Of a stretch of 64,000 nt of DNA, positions 1 to 10,447 are shown one piece after another. The stretch lies in the NCBI GenBank assembly GCA_013368375.1, contig JAACJP010000013.1, positions 124,001 through 188,000 on the forward strand. Reading direction: 5' to 3'. Below the pieces are notes generated by a model. The model ran no database searches. It had not been told where the DNA came from and worked only from the letters and a program-made list of their open reading frames with translations. Within the stretch, counting starts at the first letter, position 1. The number at the start of each line of letters is the position of its first letter. Origin of the DNA: Tricholomella constricta (lineage: Eukaryota > Basidiomycota > Agaricomycetes > Agaricales > Lyophyllaceae). The position numbers and the translations under genes are program-made.

Positions 1-844
1 CTTACTGGTAGTGTCAGATCAACGCAGTGGTCGACAATAATCACCTCTTGACCTCCCCAGACGTCCTTGAACAAGGAGTCCATGATCTTGACAGTTTCGT
101 CCCATACCATCTTATTATTTCTCTGAATGCGGCATTAGAATAAATAGGCAAATTCTAGAGTTTTCGGTGCGACCTACATCGGAGAAGGCAGGAGCGGAGA
201 TCTTTCTATACTTCTTCCACTCCTCGCCTTCGGATGCCACGATGTTTCGGCCAAAGAACGAGAGAACAGCATAATGATGGACAGGTTTTGGAAAACGCGA
301 ACGCGACGAGGATACTTCCTAAAGACTCAGGTTGAGTGGTCGTCTGTATGAAGCAATGCGCGCAGCTATACCTTTATTGCTACTGCATCTGCAAGAAGCA
401 GCGAGGTCGTGGTTTTTGGCCAAGCGGATACCTGTACCAATGCTTGTTGTAGCCTAGATGGTGCAGGGTGTGTGTGTACTCACTGCAGAATGAATGTCAC
501 ATCCGAAGACCTCATACACTGTGATAGTCTATGTCAGGAAATCATTTCATCGGTTTTTTAAAACGGTTATAAAACACACTGCGATGCTTGTTCAAAAATA
601 GATGGTTGCGACCCGCTGCGATTCCTGGTGTAGGGGGTAAAAAATTCGCCAATACGCTGCTTTGAGCCAACAACGTCCTGTAGCCAGGATGATTTCTTTT
701 GAAATAATTACTATAAGCATAGTGAACATCGAATAGACAGAGGTGAACGGACTGAATGGATCTGGTTGCTTTCCAGTATTCAAGAAACCTCTGGAGAAGG
801 TATAAAATGCCGACCGAGAACGCAAGTAGAGCGATGGTAGCCAT
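1..844 (-). CDS. Cytochrome P450, N-terminal part (cut by window edge)
   Basis: Haem-thiolate monooxygenase of the fungal ER type; substrate unknown. The first exon encodes a hydrophobic anchor (MATIALLAFSVGILYLLQRF), followed after a ~50-nt intron by the P450 N-terminal region with GYRTLLAQSSVLANFLPP. Later exons read FGRNIVASEGEEWKKYRKIS and KMVWDETVKIMDSLF, the helix B-C region that includes the conserved W/R haem-propionate contact (EEWKKYR). At least four introns of 50-60 nt are visible. The reading frame stops at a splice donor at the left edge, so the I-helix, ExxR and Cys-ligand motifs lie outside. The start is the ATG at 844, directly before the membrane anchor. Family certain; clan not assignable. 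Confidence 0.9.
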
Positions 845-1075
845 GGGAGTGATGGTAGGGGGTTATGCCTGCATGCAAACACAGTTGCGACGTCATCTCC
901 CCCAACATTGGTAAGATCGTGAGACTTGTCGTCCTGATATGTGATTGACATGAGCTATGTTGCTGGCTCGGGCGCCGAGAGAGGTCAGCGCTTTACATGC
1001 GCGTATTCGGCCAAGACATTTTTAACTTTTAGGGCCTGGAAGCGCTAGCTAATTATAGCGGATTGGCTTTGCTAA

Positions 1076-1790
1076 GGCCGTGTTCGGGAACGCCAGAACT
1101 ATAGTTTGGGCCAAAGTAGCCTACTTCGGAAGTACCGTCTGAGTCGCGCAGTTACTGTCCCACGCAACTCAGGATGTGACGCTGCAGTGACTGACTGTGA
1201 TGATGTCGTGACGACTGATGCAAAGCCCCTGCTCATGATCACGATAGGCCACTTTGCACCGCAATCCCTCCTCCACGTACACCTGCTGTGATGGTTCTCA
1301 TTAGAACTAAGAAGAATTCGAGGCTCCTGTTCATGTCCAACATCGGGAGCAGATCAGAAAGGCTAAGAGTGGAATTTATAAAAAGAAAGTAGGGAAATGC
1401 AAGGGAAATGAGGAATAATAGCATTTTTTTAAAAAATATCCCTGTTTATTGACTGCTGAGCACAAACTCATGTCGGTCCTGACAATACTATGTACATTAA
1501 AGGGGGCCCCTGTGCCCCCAGTTCCTGCACCTGCTGAGTATGCAAATGCGCATGTTGACGGGCCATCCTCGACGCCCCCCAACAGCCTGGGAATAATAGC
1601 ATGAACACGACAAGATCTCGTCAACGCAGCACGCGAAGTCACACCTTGTCACTCAGTTAGTTACTTGGGGTGGTTGCCGAACACTTTTGCTCAAACTAAG
1701 TACGCTACTTTTCACGTTCTTTGGCCAAAGTAGAATTTGGCGGGAAGATTGTAGTTACTTCCGAAGTAACTCGAGTTCCCGAACACGGCC
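1076..1790. mobile_element. MITE of PIF/Harbinger type, 715 bp, non-autonomous
   Basis: Perfect 16-bp terminal inverted repeats: GGCCGTGTTCGGGAAC at 1076-1091 and its reverse complement at 1775-1790. Both ends are flanked by TAA (1073-1075 and 1791-1793), a 3-bp TWA target duplication as made by PIF/Harbinger transposases. Subterminal motifs recur: GGCCAAAGTAG near each end in the same orientation, and palindromic ACTTCSGAAGT blocks at ~1121-1135 and 1754-1770. No transposase can be read inside, so it depends on an autonomous partner elsewhere. Its right end lies 59 bp from the stop codon of the neighbouring FKBP gene, in that gene's probable 3' UTR. Confidence 0.82.
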
Positions 1791-1849
1791 TAAGATGTAA
1801 CAACTGGTATTGTGTACTTTTGAGCCATACATCATTGCTCTATCCTCAA

Positions 1850-3296
1850 TTATTTAATCTCCATCAATTTGACCTCTGTTTGAAGCATGTCAAAGCGCGC
1901 CCACAGATCCAAAACGAATGCACACACCAAAGATCAAAGTGGCATTTTTGGGAATACCGTCCGTACCGTTCTTTCCATAGCCCATAGCAGGTGGGATGGT
2001 CAATTTTCTCTCGCCTCCGACCTGCATTCCCACGATGCCTTCATCCCAACCTGTTGTGGAAATAAAATAAGAAGCTGTCGGGCAGCAAAAAACTAATAAA
2101 TACCCTTGATGACTTCGCCTTTGCCAAGGTGGAAGGTGAACTATACAATGTGTCAAGCAGCCAAGATCATAATAAAAGAAAGGCACGGACCGGTTTGCCC
2201 TTGACGTTCTTGTCAAACACCTTGCCAGTCGTCAACTTCCCAATGTACCTCATGCGGACAGTGTTGCCTTTCTTGGCCATAGGTCCAGTGCCGACCTTGG
2301 AGTCAAGAATTTTGACACCACCAGCGACCTCTTTTTCAGTAGCTTTGGGCTTGGGAGCCTCTTCTTTGTCCTTCTTGGGCTCTGCCTTTTTCGCCTCGCC
2401 GGGAGCTTCAGCAGCTTTTCCGGATTCCAGTTTCTGCTTTTTCTTCTTCTTCTCAGCTTTCGAGGGCTTTGCGGTCTGGTCATCAGCGGCATCAGACTCG
2501 CGGGCGCGCTTCAGCTTTTGGGGAGCCTCTTCAACTTCCTCAAAACGACTGTAAATTCGACTTCAGTGCGAGCTCAATCAGACTCAAAAACAGAAAAAAA
2601 ATACTTCGCGTCGCTTTCGAGGTCGTCTGCATGCATTTCAACGTCGGAACTGACCTCACGTAAATCATACGCGTCCTCCTCGTCGGAATACATATCACCG
2701 TCGTCATCATCGAACGGGGGATTGTTCACGGCTTGCTCTATCCACAGAGTGAGGTTTGCGTAAGGTTTGAAGTGCATTAGTCATACCAATGTAGTTTCCA
2801 GTTAGGTATACGGAGCTAACGTGGAGAAATGAGCTAGAGCGATGCAGGCTGAACAGCAGGAGACCAACTTTTTTCCGGTGATTACAAACTTGTATGTCTC
2901 GTCTTCCTGAAGTACGAGATCAGTTGTCGTTTGCTCAAACTTTAAATAAGTTGACTGTCAGTCTCGAACAAGAGGCGAGCCTTCATATGACATGCGCACA
3001 GTGTCAGGCTTCAATGCACAGAGAACAGTGGTGACGGGCCCTGGGATCTCCTCGTTCTCATCCTCGTCGTCGGAATCAAGTCGACCAGAGGGTTCATACG
3101 TCAGCTTCACAGTTGACCTCCCCGACGTGTCTTTCAACACGTCCCCGAGAGTCACATTGGTGATTCTGACATCTGCGGGTGGCTGGACGACTTCCTCCTT
3201 TCCAGGAGTAAGCTCGAGACTCCTAATGAATAATGAGATATGTTAGCCAACAAAGACGCGTAAATAAACGAACCAGATGCCAATTGCAAGGGACAT
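1850..3296 (-). CDS. Nuclear FKBP-type prolyl isomerase (Fpr3/Fpr4-like)
   Basis: Peptidyl-prolyl cis-trans isomerase of the nucleolar/chromatin FKBP class (yeast Fpr3/4, insect FKBP39). The N-terminus (MSLAIGIW, then [10 protein letters not shown]) is a nucleoplasmin-like fold. An acidic tract ([23 protein letters not shown]) follows, then a Lys-rich basic stretch (KKKKKQK), then a C-terminal FKBP domain with [32 protein letters not shown] and [10 protein letters not shown]. It ends [15 protein letters not shown] after a last short exon. About seven introns of ~50 nt; the first follows W8. The start at 3296 was chosen because it gives the conserved N-terminus; an ATG at 3408 opens another frame without family similarity. 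Head-to-head with ARPC4, with only ~130 bp between the start codons. Confidence 0.92.
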
Positions 3297-3426
3297 TATT
3301 GTAAAATCCTGCGATGATGGATGAAAACCTTGCGAAGAAGTGAATTTTCTCAAACGCCACTTTAAGCGGAGCTCCAAACGCGTACTCCTCCGCGCCGGCG
3401 ACACTCATCTGGGGACCGATATCACA

Positions 3427-4238
3427 ATGGTGAGCATTTATAGTCGCTGCATGGACCTTGTACGCTAAATAACCTTTTAGTCCAATGTCCTAAGACCCTA
3501 TCTCGCTGCAGTCAGGTCAACTCTGACGGCCGCCTTGACATTAGAGAACTTTTCGTCCCAGGTAATCAGTCACTCCAGCGTGTCGGATTACGGTGCTGAT
3601 ATCCTGGCAGGTTGTAGAGAGACACAACAAGCCGGAGGTGGAGGCTGGGTAATCGCACTACTCCTGATATCAAACTATAAAGCTGACTGCCAGCAGCGGG
3701 TCGAAAGAAGTTCTCTTGAATCCATTGATTATATCCCGCAACGAGAATGAACGCGTCCTAATCGAGCCCTCAGTCAACTCCATCCGACTCAGTATCAGAA
3801 TCAAGCAAGCCGATGAGATTGAACGCATCCTTTGCCACAAGTTCACGCGATTCATGATGCAGAGGGCGGAGAGCTTTATCGTGCTGCGGAGGAAACCAGT
3901 TCAGGTGAGTTATCAGTCTGATCCTGTGGATTGCCGAGCTAATTGCTCTTGTAGGGATACGACATATCATTTCTGATAACGAACACACACTCAGAGACTA
4001 TGCTGAAGCACAAGATTGTTGATTTTATCATCCAGTACGTTTTCACCTTACTTTCAAGCCCGTCCCTTACGACTGTTACGATTAGATTTATGGAAGAAGT
4101 CGACAGGGAGATCAGCGAGATGAAACTTAGTCTCAATGCTCGGGCACGGACGGTTGCCGAGTCGTACCTCACCGCAGTAAGATATCTAGCCATCTTGAGA
4201 TGTATTGACCTCATCTCGCACTCCAGTTCAACGCATAA
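3427..4238 (+). CDS. ARPC4: Arp2/3 complex subunit 4
   Basis: p20 subunit of the Arp2/3 complex, which nucleates branched actin filaments at endocytic patches. Seven exons give a full-length family member of about 168 residues: [84 protein letters not shown], ending LTAFNA-stop. Exon 1 consists only of the start codon (3427-3429), followed by a 51-nt intron (3430-3480). The remaining exons are 3481-3561, ~3611-3648, 3697-3904, 3955-4034, 4086-4176 and 4227-4238. Conservation makes the internal joins firm; the ATG-only exon is inferred because TCC-AAT-GTC at 3481 matches residue 2 of the family and no in-frame ATG precedes it. Confidence 0.93.
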
Positions 4239-4399
4239 ACATGTACTTTCTTATCCTTGGAATATAACCAACATGTTCCTTGTATTTATTTCAAACATTG
4301 CTATCTTTACAAGTGGCATCGTCGCAGATCGATCAGGAAAACGAAAGCTACTTCCAAAATGAGGTGAAGTCTAGCTGTATGCAATTCAAATTTATATGA

Positions 4400-5038
4400 T
4401 CATCCAGAACGCAACACTAATTTTTCGAGTTTCTCCTTGATCCCTCCCGACCATTCCCATTCCAGGGTGCTGTAACTGTTGACGTTGGTATATTTGCCAT
4501 CCCCTTCCTTCCAACATTCTCTTCGCTTCGCTTCTAGTTTCGCCTCGAGAACCTTCTCCAACCATGAGCACATCGGCACGTTCTCCTCTGCTGTCTCAAA
4601 AGTCACCCTGTGCAAGTTTCTGTCCTCAAAGACATACTTCAGCAGGGTATACACAGCTTCCGTCCCTAACCCTCGGCGATGCAGATGCGGCGAGATCACA
4701 ATTCCCGCTTCGCAAGATTCGTTAGTTTCGTCAACGTTGAATATGCCCGTCATCCCTCCAAGGCTATATGACTCGTCGTCGTTCTTCACATGTATGTGAA
4801 AGTCAACGACACGTGGGTCTTCTGCTCGAGTCTCCCTCCGGATCCGCGCATCATCGACCGAGACTTTTGACGGAAGAAACTTGAGGTAGCGCAATGTCTC
4901 CGGATGTGAACGCACATGGGCAACCGCCTCATCGTCATCTGATCGTGGCGGTACAAGTCGCATTCGAGCGGTCGGGGAATTGAGCTGGATCGAATGCTGA
5001 GGCATAACTTGTGAGGGCAAGGTTGTAACGAATATCAT
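4400..5038 (-). CDS. GNAT-family N-acetyltransferase (RimJ/RimL-like)
   Basis: Intron-free gene of 212 residues. The acetyl-CoA-binding motif A is clear: AGIVISPHLHRRGLGTEAVY carries the R-x-x-G-x-G loop. It is followed by YVFEDRNLHRVTFETAEENV and a segment with conserved Asn and a Leu-rich helix (SWLEKVLEAKL), typical of motif B in RimJ/RimL-type acetyltransferases that modify protein N-termini or small amines. The N-terminal half (TARMRLVPPRSDDDEAV) fits the family's opening strand. Substrate not deducible. Internal ATGs (MPQHS, MRLVP) are possible alternative starts. It converges on ARPC4 and lies 120 bp downstream of the helicase gene on the same strand. Confidence 0.85.
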   Translation of the reverse strand: MIFVTTLPSQVMPQHSIQLNSPTARMRLVPPRSDDDEAVAHVRSHPETLRYLKFLPSKVSVDDARIRRETRAEDPRVVDFHIHVKNDDESYSLGGMTGIFNVDETNESCEAGIVISPHLHRRGLGTEAVYTLLKYVFEDRNLHRVTFETAEENVPMCSWLEKVLEAKLEAKRRECWKEGDGKYTNVNSYSTLEWEWSGGIKEKLEKLVLRSG

Positions 5039-5158
5039 ATTTCAAACGGTTTATGTAGCGGGTTAATCTATCATGATCACGATCATTTATCAGTACGGCG
5101 AAATCAATTGATCAATTGTTATTTTATTTCTATTGGTCATCGAGATCGATTGGTGACC

Positions 5159-8100
5159 TCAAGCTTGCTCTGAGGAGTTTTGCCCTCGAAGGCCGAAAAG
5201 TTGGATGAGATCTGAAGCAAGAAAGCTCAAGCTATTCAGATATGAACATACAAAAGGACCGACCTTGTAGCCTGGCTTCTCTTTGGTGGCGCTGGGTTTC
5301 TGTTCGTTTGATGCCAGAGAATGCCTGAACAAAAAGGATGAGCTCCTTTCTGCCACGCATTGTCTAAAAATCAGCGAACCTGCTGAATCAACTGCTTCTT
5401 CCGTCCTTGAATTTCGAGCACCTTGGACTCTACTGTGTTCTCCGCGATAAATTGATATACGTGAACCGCTTTCTTCTGGCCAATGCGGTTTACTCTATCA
5501 ACCGCTTGACTTTCGATTCCCTCCTATACCAAGCGGTCAGAAGATAAACGGACGATCCTAAAGAATGCACGCGAACCTGCCACCAGCTTATGATAGTCAA
5601 ATGGTTAAATGAGAGGACTCGATGAAAAGCCAAGACGACTTACGGATCCATTCTGTGGAAGACGATCTCAAGGTAAGCAGCTTACATTAGCCACTCCTTA
5701 CGCCAAAACTTACAGGTATACGTTATTCGCCACTGATATCGTTTCTCAGATTGATAAAATTCAGTTAGAGCAGGAATCGATTTCGTACCAGTCAGATTTA
5801 GTCCAACTGCGCCCTGTCAATTAAGTTAGTGGACCATCTTCAGTAGACATGTTTCGCCTTACCGCTTTCAGAGAAAGAAGCATCACTTTGGGGTTTTCAC
5901 CAGCAAAGGAGGAACCAGATACCGACGCCCTGCCCTTTCCTTTGGACCTGGCTTTCTTCCCTTTCTTCTTCTTTCTGGAAAAGGTGCAGTCATCGTCCTC
6001 GTCGTCTATGAATTCATCCTCGTCATCGTCCATAATGTAGTCGCCTGAGTCCTCGCCGTTCATATTTCCCATTTTGTTCTCATCAGCAGGAACGCCATCC
6101 GCGATGGGCACGGAGAAACGCTCAATAGTTTCCTGACGTCTCCTGGCAGACATTTGACCGTCAAACCGAACGTAAGGGATGCTGGGAACACAGCATGATT
6201 GAGGGACATTGCGGATTATTGTGAGAGGCAACGAACCCTTCAGCTTCAAAAGTTTCTGCAATCTGATCATATGTGAGCAATTACGCCACAAATACAGGCA
6301 ACAGTAATGTACCTTGTCCAGGAATGACGTGAACTGGGAGAATACTAGAGACTTTTCAGAGGATGGCGTCAATCTAAGAAGATGGACCAATTGATCTATC
6401 TTTGCCGAGGACCCGCCTCGAATGCCTGTGGTATCGAGTTCTTCCTCACTTCGAACTGGGGCCTGGGTCATGTCGGTGGGAGGGGGAGGCTCGTACAAGT
6501 CACCCATGCCGATGGGACGGCGATCCTAAAGAGACATATATTTATGACACTTTCACGAGCAAAATCTGACTTACCATAGGGCATTTTGAATCCCGGGAGA
6601 TGACTTCTGTGATACTGCCAAGAGGTTAAAAAAGAGACTGCCATATTGCCAGAAACCCAGGTTACCAAGGAAAGCAAAATATGTGGCCACAGCTTGTTAT
6701 TCTGGCATCATTCAGGACACAGAAGCAAACTGGACACTCTTCGAAATCCTCCAACGCTTGACCGAGTAGACATCGCAGACGTAATGTCTCGCTCGGTGTC
6801 AATTGACTTACCTGACGCGGTGTTGCGTCCCCATCCGCTCCCATTTTCCGGAGGTCCTCAAGATAATTATGAGGAACAAGTCCAGGGTGCAAAGCCAATT
6901 GCCTCATGCGAGTGAGCATACTCAACACGTTTGATTGCACCTGAGAAGCGTCAGTGGGGATAATCGTAGTTTCATATTACCGACATACCAGAGAGCTGGT
7001 CCCCCTGTTCATAAAGTTTTCAAAGCGCTGCTTCGATAAATTCTCGACCTCATCATAAAGGACCTTGTTGTCATTATGAGTAAATAAACTGTCTCAGTGA
7101 TCTTGGATGCTTACCCTTGCCTCGTCGTTCAACGTTATGGGAACGATGGTCATTTCGACCTGTTTTACGTCTAAAACCATATCGGAGAAACGTGGTAATG
7201 AGATGCTCACCGGAGGGAGAGGGACGAGCGAGTTGCCCGAGCTATCCTGCATCTATTGATATGGCGATATTGGAATAAACATACATATAGAGTTGAGATG
7301 ACTCACTTCCTTCGTTCGGCGGATACAAATGTGGCTCATTAAAGCCTAAGGAAAAAATCAGTCAGATACATCACACAATTTGATGAAATCATGTCATACG
7401 CGAAGTAGCTCGACCCCCGATGGGGCCCCGTCCTTCAGCGGTCGAAGCAAGAGTCGTTTGTAGAAGTCCTCGTTGTCCAACGGGCGGCAGATTTGAAGAA
7501 AAGTTAGAATAGAACCAAGATCCTAGTACCATCCGTCAGAAGATGACTTGCTTAGAGTCGCGATCAACCCCACCCTTGGAGAATTTATCTGATTTTCGAC
7601 GTTACCAGTGCCACTGGAAATGGAAAAATGAATCTCACAATGGGTGTGCCTGTCAATACCCATCTCCGTTGTGCAATCAATCCGCAAACTGCTTTCGCCA
7701 TTTTCGTCTTGGGATTGCGGATAGTATGCCCTTCATCAAGGATGACCCTCTGTTGAATTTTCGTTAGGAATGCATCTGTGACCAGATCGTAATAAACAGA
7801 CCTTCCACTGCATGTCAAATAGAGACCTCTCTGTTTTCTTTTTCTTTTTCGGGGGTCCATCTCTGGCACCGTCAGCATACTCTCCTGCGACTGTCTGGTA
7901 AGTAGTGATAACCACGTCAAACTCTGCGAGCTCTACAGCGCTCATTGAGCGAGTGGTGTCATAGTAGACGCAGGCTGAAAGGGATCCTGATGCGCAATGG
8001 TCTGTTATTTGCTTCTCCCAGTTGGACAGAACCGATAGCGGTGCAACTATAGATGTCATCAGTCACAGTGATTACACGCTGCGACTGATCATAGTCACCT

Positions 8101-9875
8101 ATCAAAGTGGTATTCGAGAAATTATGGGGCAAATCACTCTTTGTCGCCAGAATCAGTGCAAGCATAGTCAGTGTTTTACCCTGAAAATAATTAGTATGAT
8201 TTACGATATTAGCGCGAAGAGATGTTGTACCAAACCCTGACACATGCCCAAATCAGTAAATTGAAGCTAAAGGGGGACAGATATAAATCACCATTGCGTC
8301 TGCGCAGAGAGCACCTCTGCCAAGCAGCGGAGCTGTCTCCTGTGGTGTCTTCGTCGCGACTGAAAGGAACTCAGCTGTATTTTAATCAAAGCTAGGTCGT
8401 CCTCACTGTTGTAGAAATATGTCTGGATCATATATGAGACGAGCTGCGTTACAGAAAAAAGCCCGTTGATACTTTACCTTGCCACCGTTCTTCCTGAATT
8501 GCCAAAATTGGACAGGCTTGTCCGACTCCTTCTTTGGAAGTGCAGGATATTCACGTTCAACACACCACTGCAACGCTTGGCTCTAACATTGATAATCAGA
8601 GCAGGACAGATTCGAAGAGATACGAGGCGAAAAACCTGATGCTTCAGCAAGTCGACTTGGAGATCCCCATTCTTGATTCCAGGAGGGTTTGGATGCAACG
8701 GGAGGTTTGAAATGTCATCGGTTGAACATAAATTGTCGAGCAGTGAGCTACGCCGGCCCTCGTCGTCCACCTTTTCCAGACTACTTAGCATATGTCTTAA
8801 TTCAGCGGCCTTTTGCAGGGCTTCTTGTTGCTTTCGAAGAGCTGCTTGTTGAGCTGCAGTCCGGATAGGCGCATCGGGTGGTTGAGTCGTTCGGTTTGCA
8901 GAAGAACTCGGTCGGTTGTTTGTTGCGGGTGCGACAGTTGGCTGGCGAGAGGAGGTTGACAGAGAGGCCGATGCGGACTCCCTAGGAGGAAATCCACGCT
9001 GCCCCGGTGTCGCCCAAATTAATCGAGGCTCCAGCGTACCTCTCATGTCAGAGGCACCATATATCCGAAGGGTTCTACGTAAATGAATGTGAGCCATGGT
9101 TTAATACCTCCATGAGTGGACCTACATGGAAAGGTTATAACCTGCGCGGCCAGTGACTATGAAATAATTCAGTGGGTGCTGAGGACGGGATATTAACAAA
9201 GTACTTACGATTTCCGTCGTTCATGACGCCTTCAACAGTAACAAGACCTTGATCCAGAAGCGGTGACAACTGCTTTACGAGCAAACGGGGAAGGTGTCCA
9301 ACTTGTGTTTGGCCAATATTTCTGACCTGAATGGCGTAACTGAGATTGATCATGAATTTCGGCGCAAGATACGTGGTAGAGGAAAAAACACCTGTCGAAT
9401 TTGTTACGTGGCTCTCGCACAAGGAGGACTTCTTCCCCGGGTCCCACTAGTCCTTTAAGGAGATCAGCACAACGGACGATAGGCCCGTTTTTATAATACC
9501 TTTGTAGTACTGTATGCCCATGACGTTTGTGTTCATAGTGCAGTATAACTCATCCCTAACCTCCTCCCTGGGTGCTTCTTCGACTCTCTCATCTTCTGCC
9601 AGTCGAGTCGCAGTGGAGATTTTCATGCGACTAGAGGCTGGAGGAGTCGGATTCGTCGAGGTTGTAAAGCTGGAAGAAGGAGCTCCTTGGGATGCTAGTA
9701 ACGGCTCTGGTTCAGCCTTCCGCTTCTTCTGGCTTGGCCGATCGTTGTTAGCACCCGCGGAAGGGGTAGGCATCGGTCTGGCTTTTGCTGAGTCTGGAAT
9801 ATCATCAGGGTCAATCCTACGGAGAGAGATGGCTAATCTAATTTTCTGTTGGTCCTGTGGTCTTTTAAAAAGCAT
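5159..9875 (-). CDS. HLTF/Rad5-like SNF2 helicase with HIRAN and RING domains
   Basis: DNA-damage-tolerance ATPase and E3 ubiquitin ligase of the HLTF/Rad5 type, acting on stalled replication forks in the nucleus. Order from the N-terminus: basic nuclear stretch ([11 protein letters not shown]); HIRAN domain at ~9.5-9.1 kb ([31 protein letters not shown]); SNF2 ATPase at ~8.6-7.2 kb with walker motif MGLGKT region, [26 protein letters not shown] and [14 protein letters not shown] finger at ~6.7 kb ([20 protein letters not shown], later SKCPMDRRPI); helicase-C at ~6.5-5.4 kb ([44 protein letters not shown]). Many short introns. The RING inserted between helicase lobes is diagnostic for this class. 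The first exon is uncertain: the start could be ATG 9875, 9773, or an upstream exon in 9.99-10.4 kb. Confidence 0.9.
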
Positions 9876-9985
9876 ATTTAGCAAAGTTGTTTTCATTAAA
9901 GATGAAACCGCAACAAACTTCAGATTTTTGAAGCCAGTAACATTATCGACAGGAAGGGCGGCGAGCTGGCGAAGCGTAGCAGGAG

Positions 9986-10310
9986 TCACACATCCCCTGC
10001 ACCGCTGTCAGTATCATCACGAGAAGTTGTAGATTCAACTCTACCAGTGACACCATTCGACAGTTTCTCCAAATTCGCCTGAGATCGTGAGTCCATAACG
10101 AAGGGTTCCAACATCCATAAAGGTTCCCTAAAATTTGGCATATGGGAGTTTGATTGGGGAAATGGAGCTTGAAGGCAAGTCTTACTTTGCAGGGAGGTAG
10201 GCCATGACATTTCGCTCTATTGCTCTTGCTATACTATTTTCGAGCGCATTAGTGACTCTTGATAAGCCTAGAGAACAATGAACATACACCAAACGCATGC
10301 TGGGACGCCA
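9986..10310 (-). CDS. Unresolved minus-strand coding exons
   Basis: Between the helicase HIRAN exon and NSE4 there are two coding-looking minus-strand segments. One is RVTNALENSIARAIERNVMA, ending at a good donor. The other, after a ~57-nt intron, reads EPLWMLEPFVMDSRSQANLE and runs to a stop at 9986. A third frame immediately downstream reads CVTPATLRQLAALPVDNVTG and also looks like protein, but joining it needs a very short intron. The segments may form a small separate gene or upstream exons of the helicase gene. I do not recognise the product. Promoter space toward NSE4 (start 10448) would be at most ~140 bp. Confidence 0.35.
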
Positions 10311-10447
10311 TAGCATACGACAACGCTGCAGAACAACAAAAGCCTTGGCAAGCCGTAATGAGTGATGAACGCGTCCGAAACGCGTCGACCAAATAAACAA
10401 CAACGCGCCACTAGTGCTCTCTGCATAATTCCCGTGTCACAGCAGCA

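Noticed and set aside
1106..1642. Short open frames inside the MITE
   Set aside because: No DDE motif or transposase similarity; too short for a Harbinger transposase or its Myb-like partner.
3297..3408. Alternative FKBP start giving MSVAGAEEYAFGAPLK
   Set aside because: It lies in a different frame, lacks similarity to FKBP N-termini, and the ATG at 3296 gives the conserved sequence.
9514..10032. 172-codon open frame on the plus strand
   Set aside because: Antisense to the helicase N-terminal exon containing the basic stretch and the start of the HIRAN domain.
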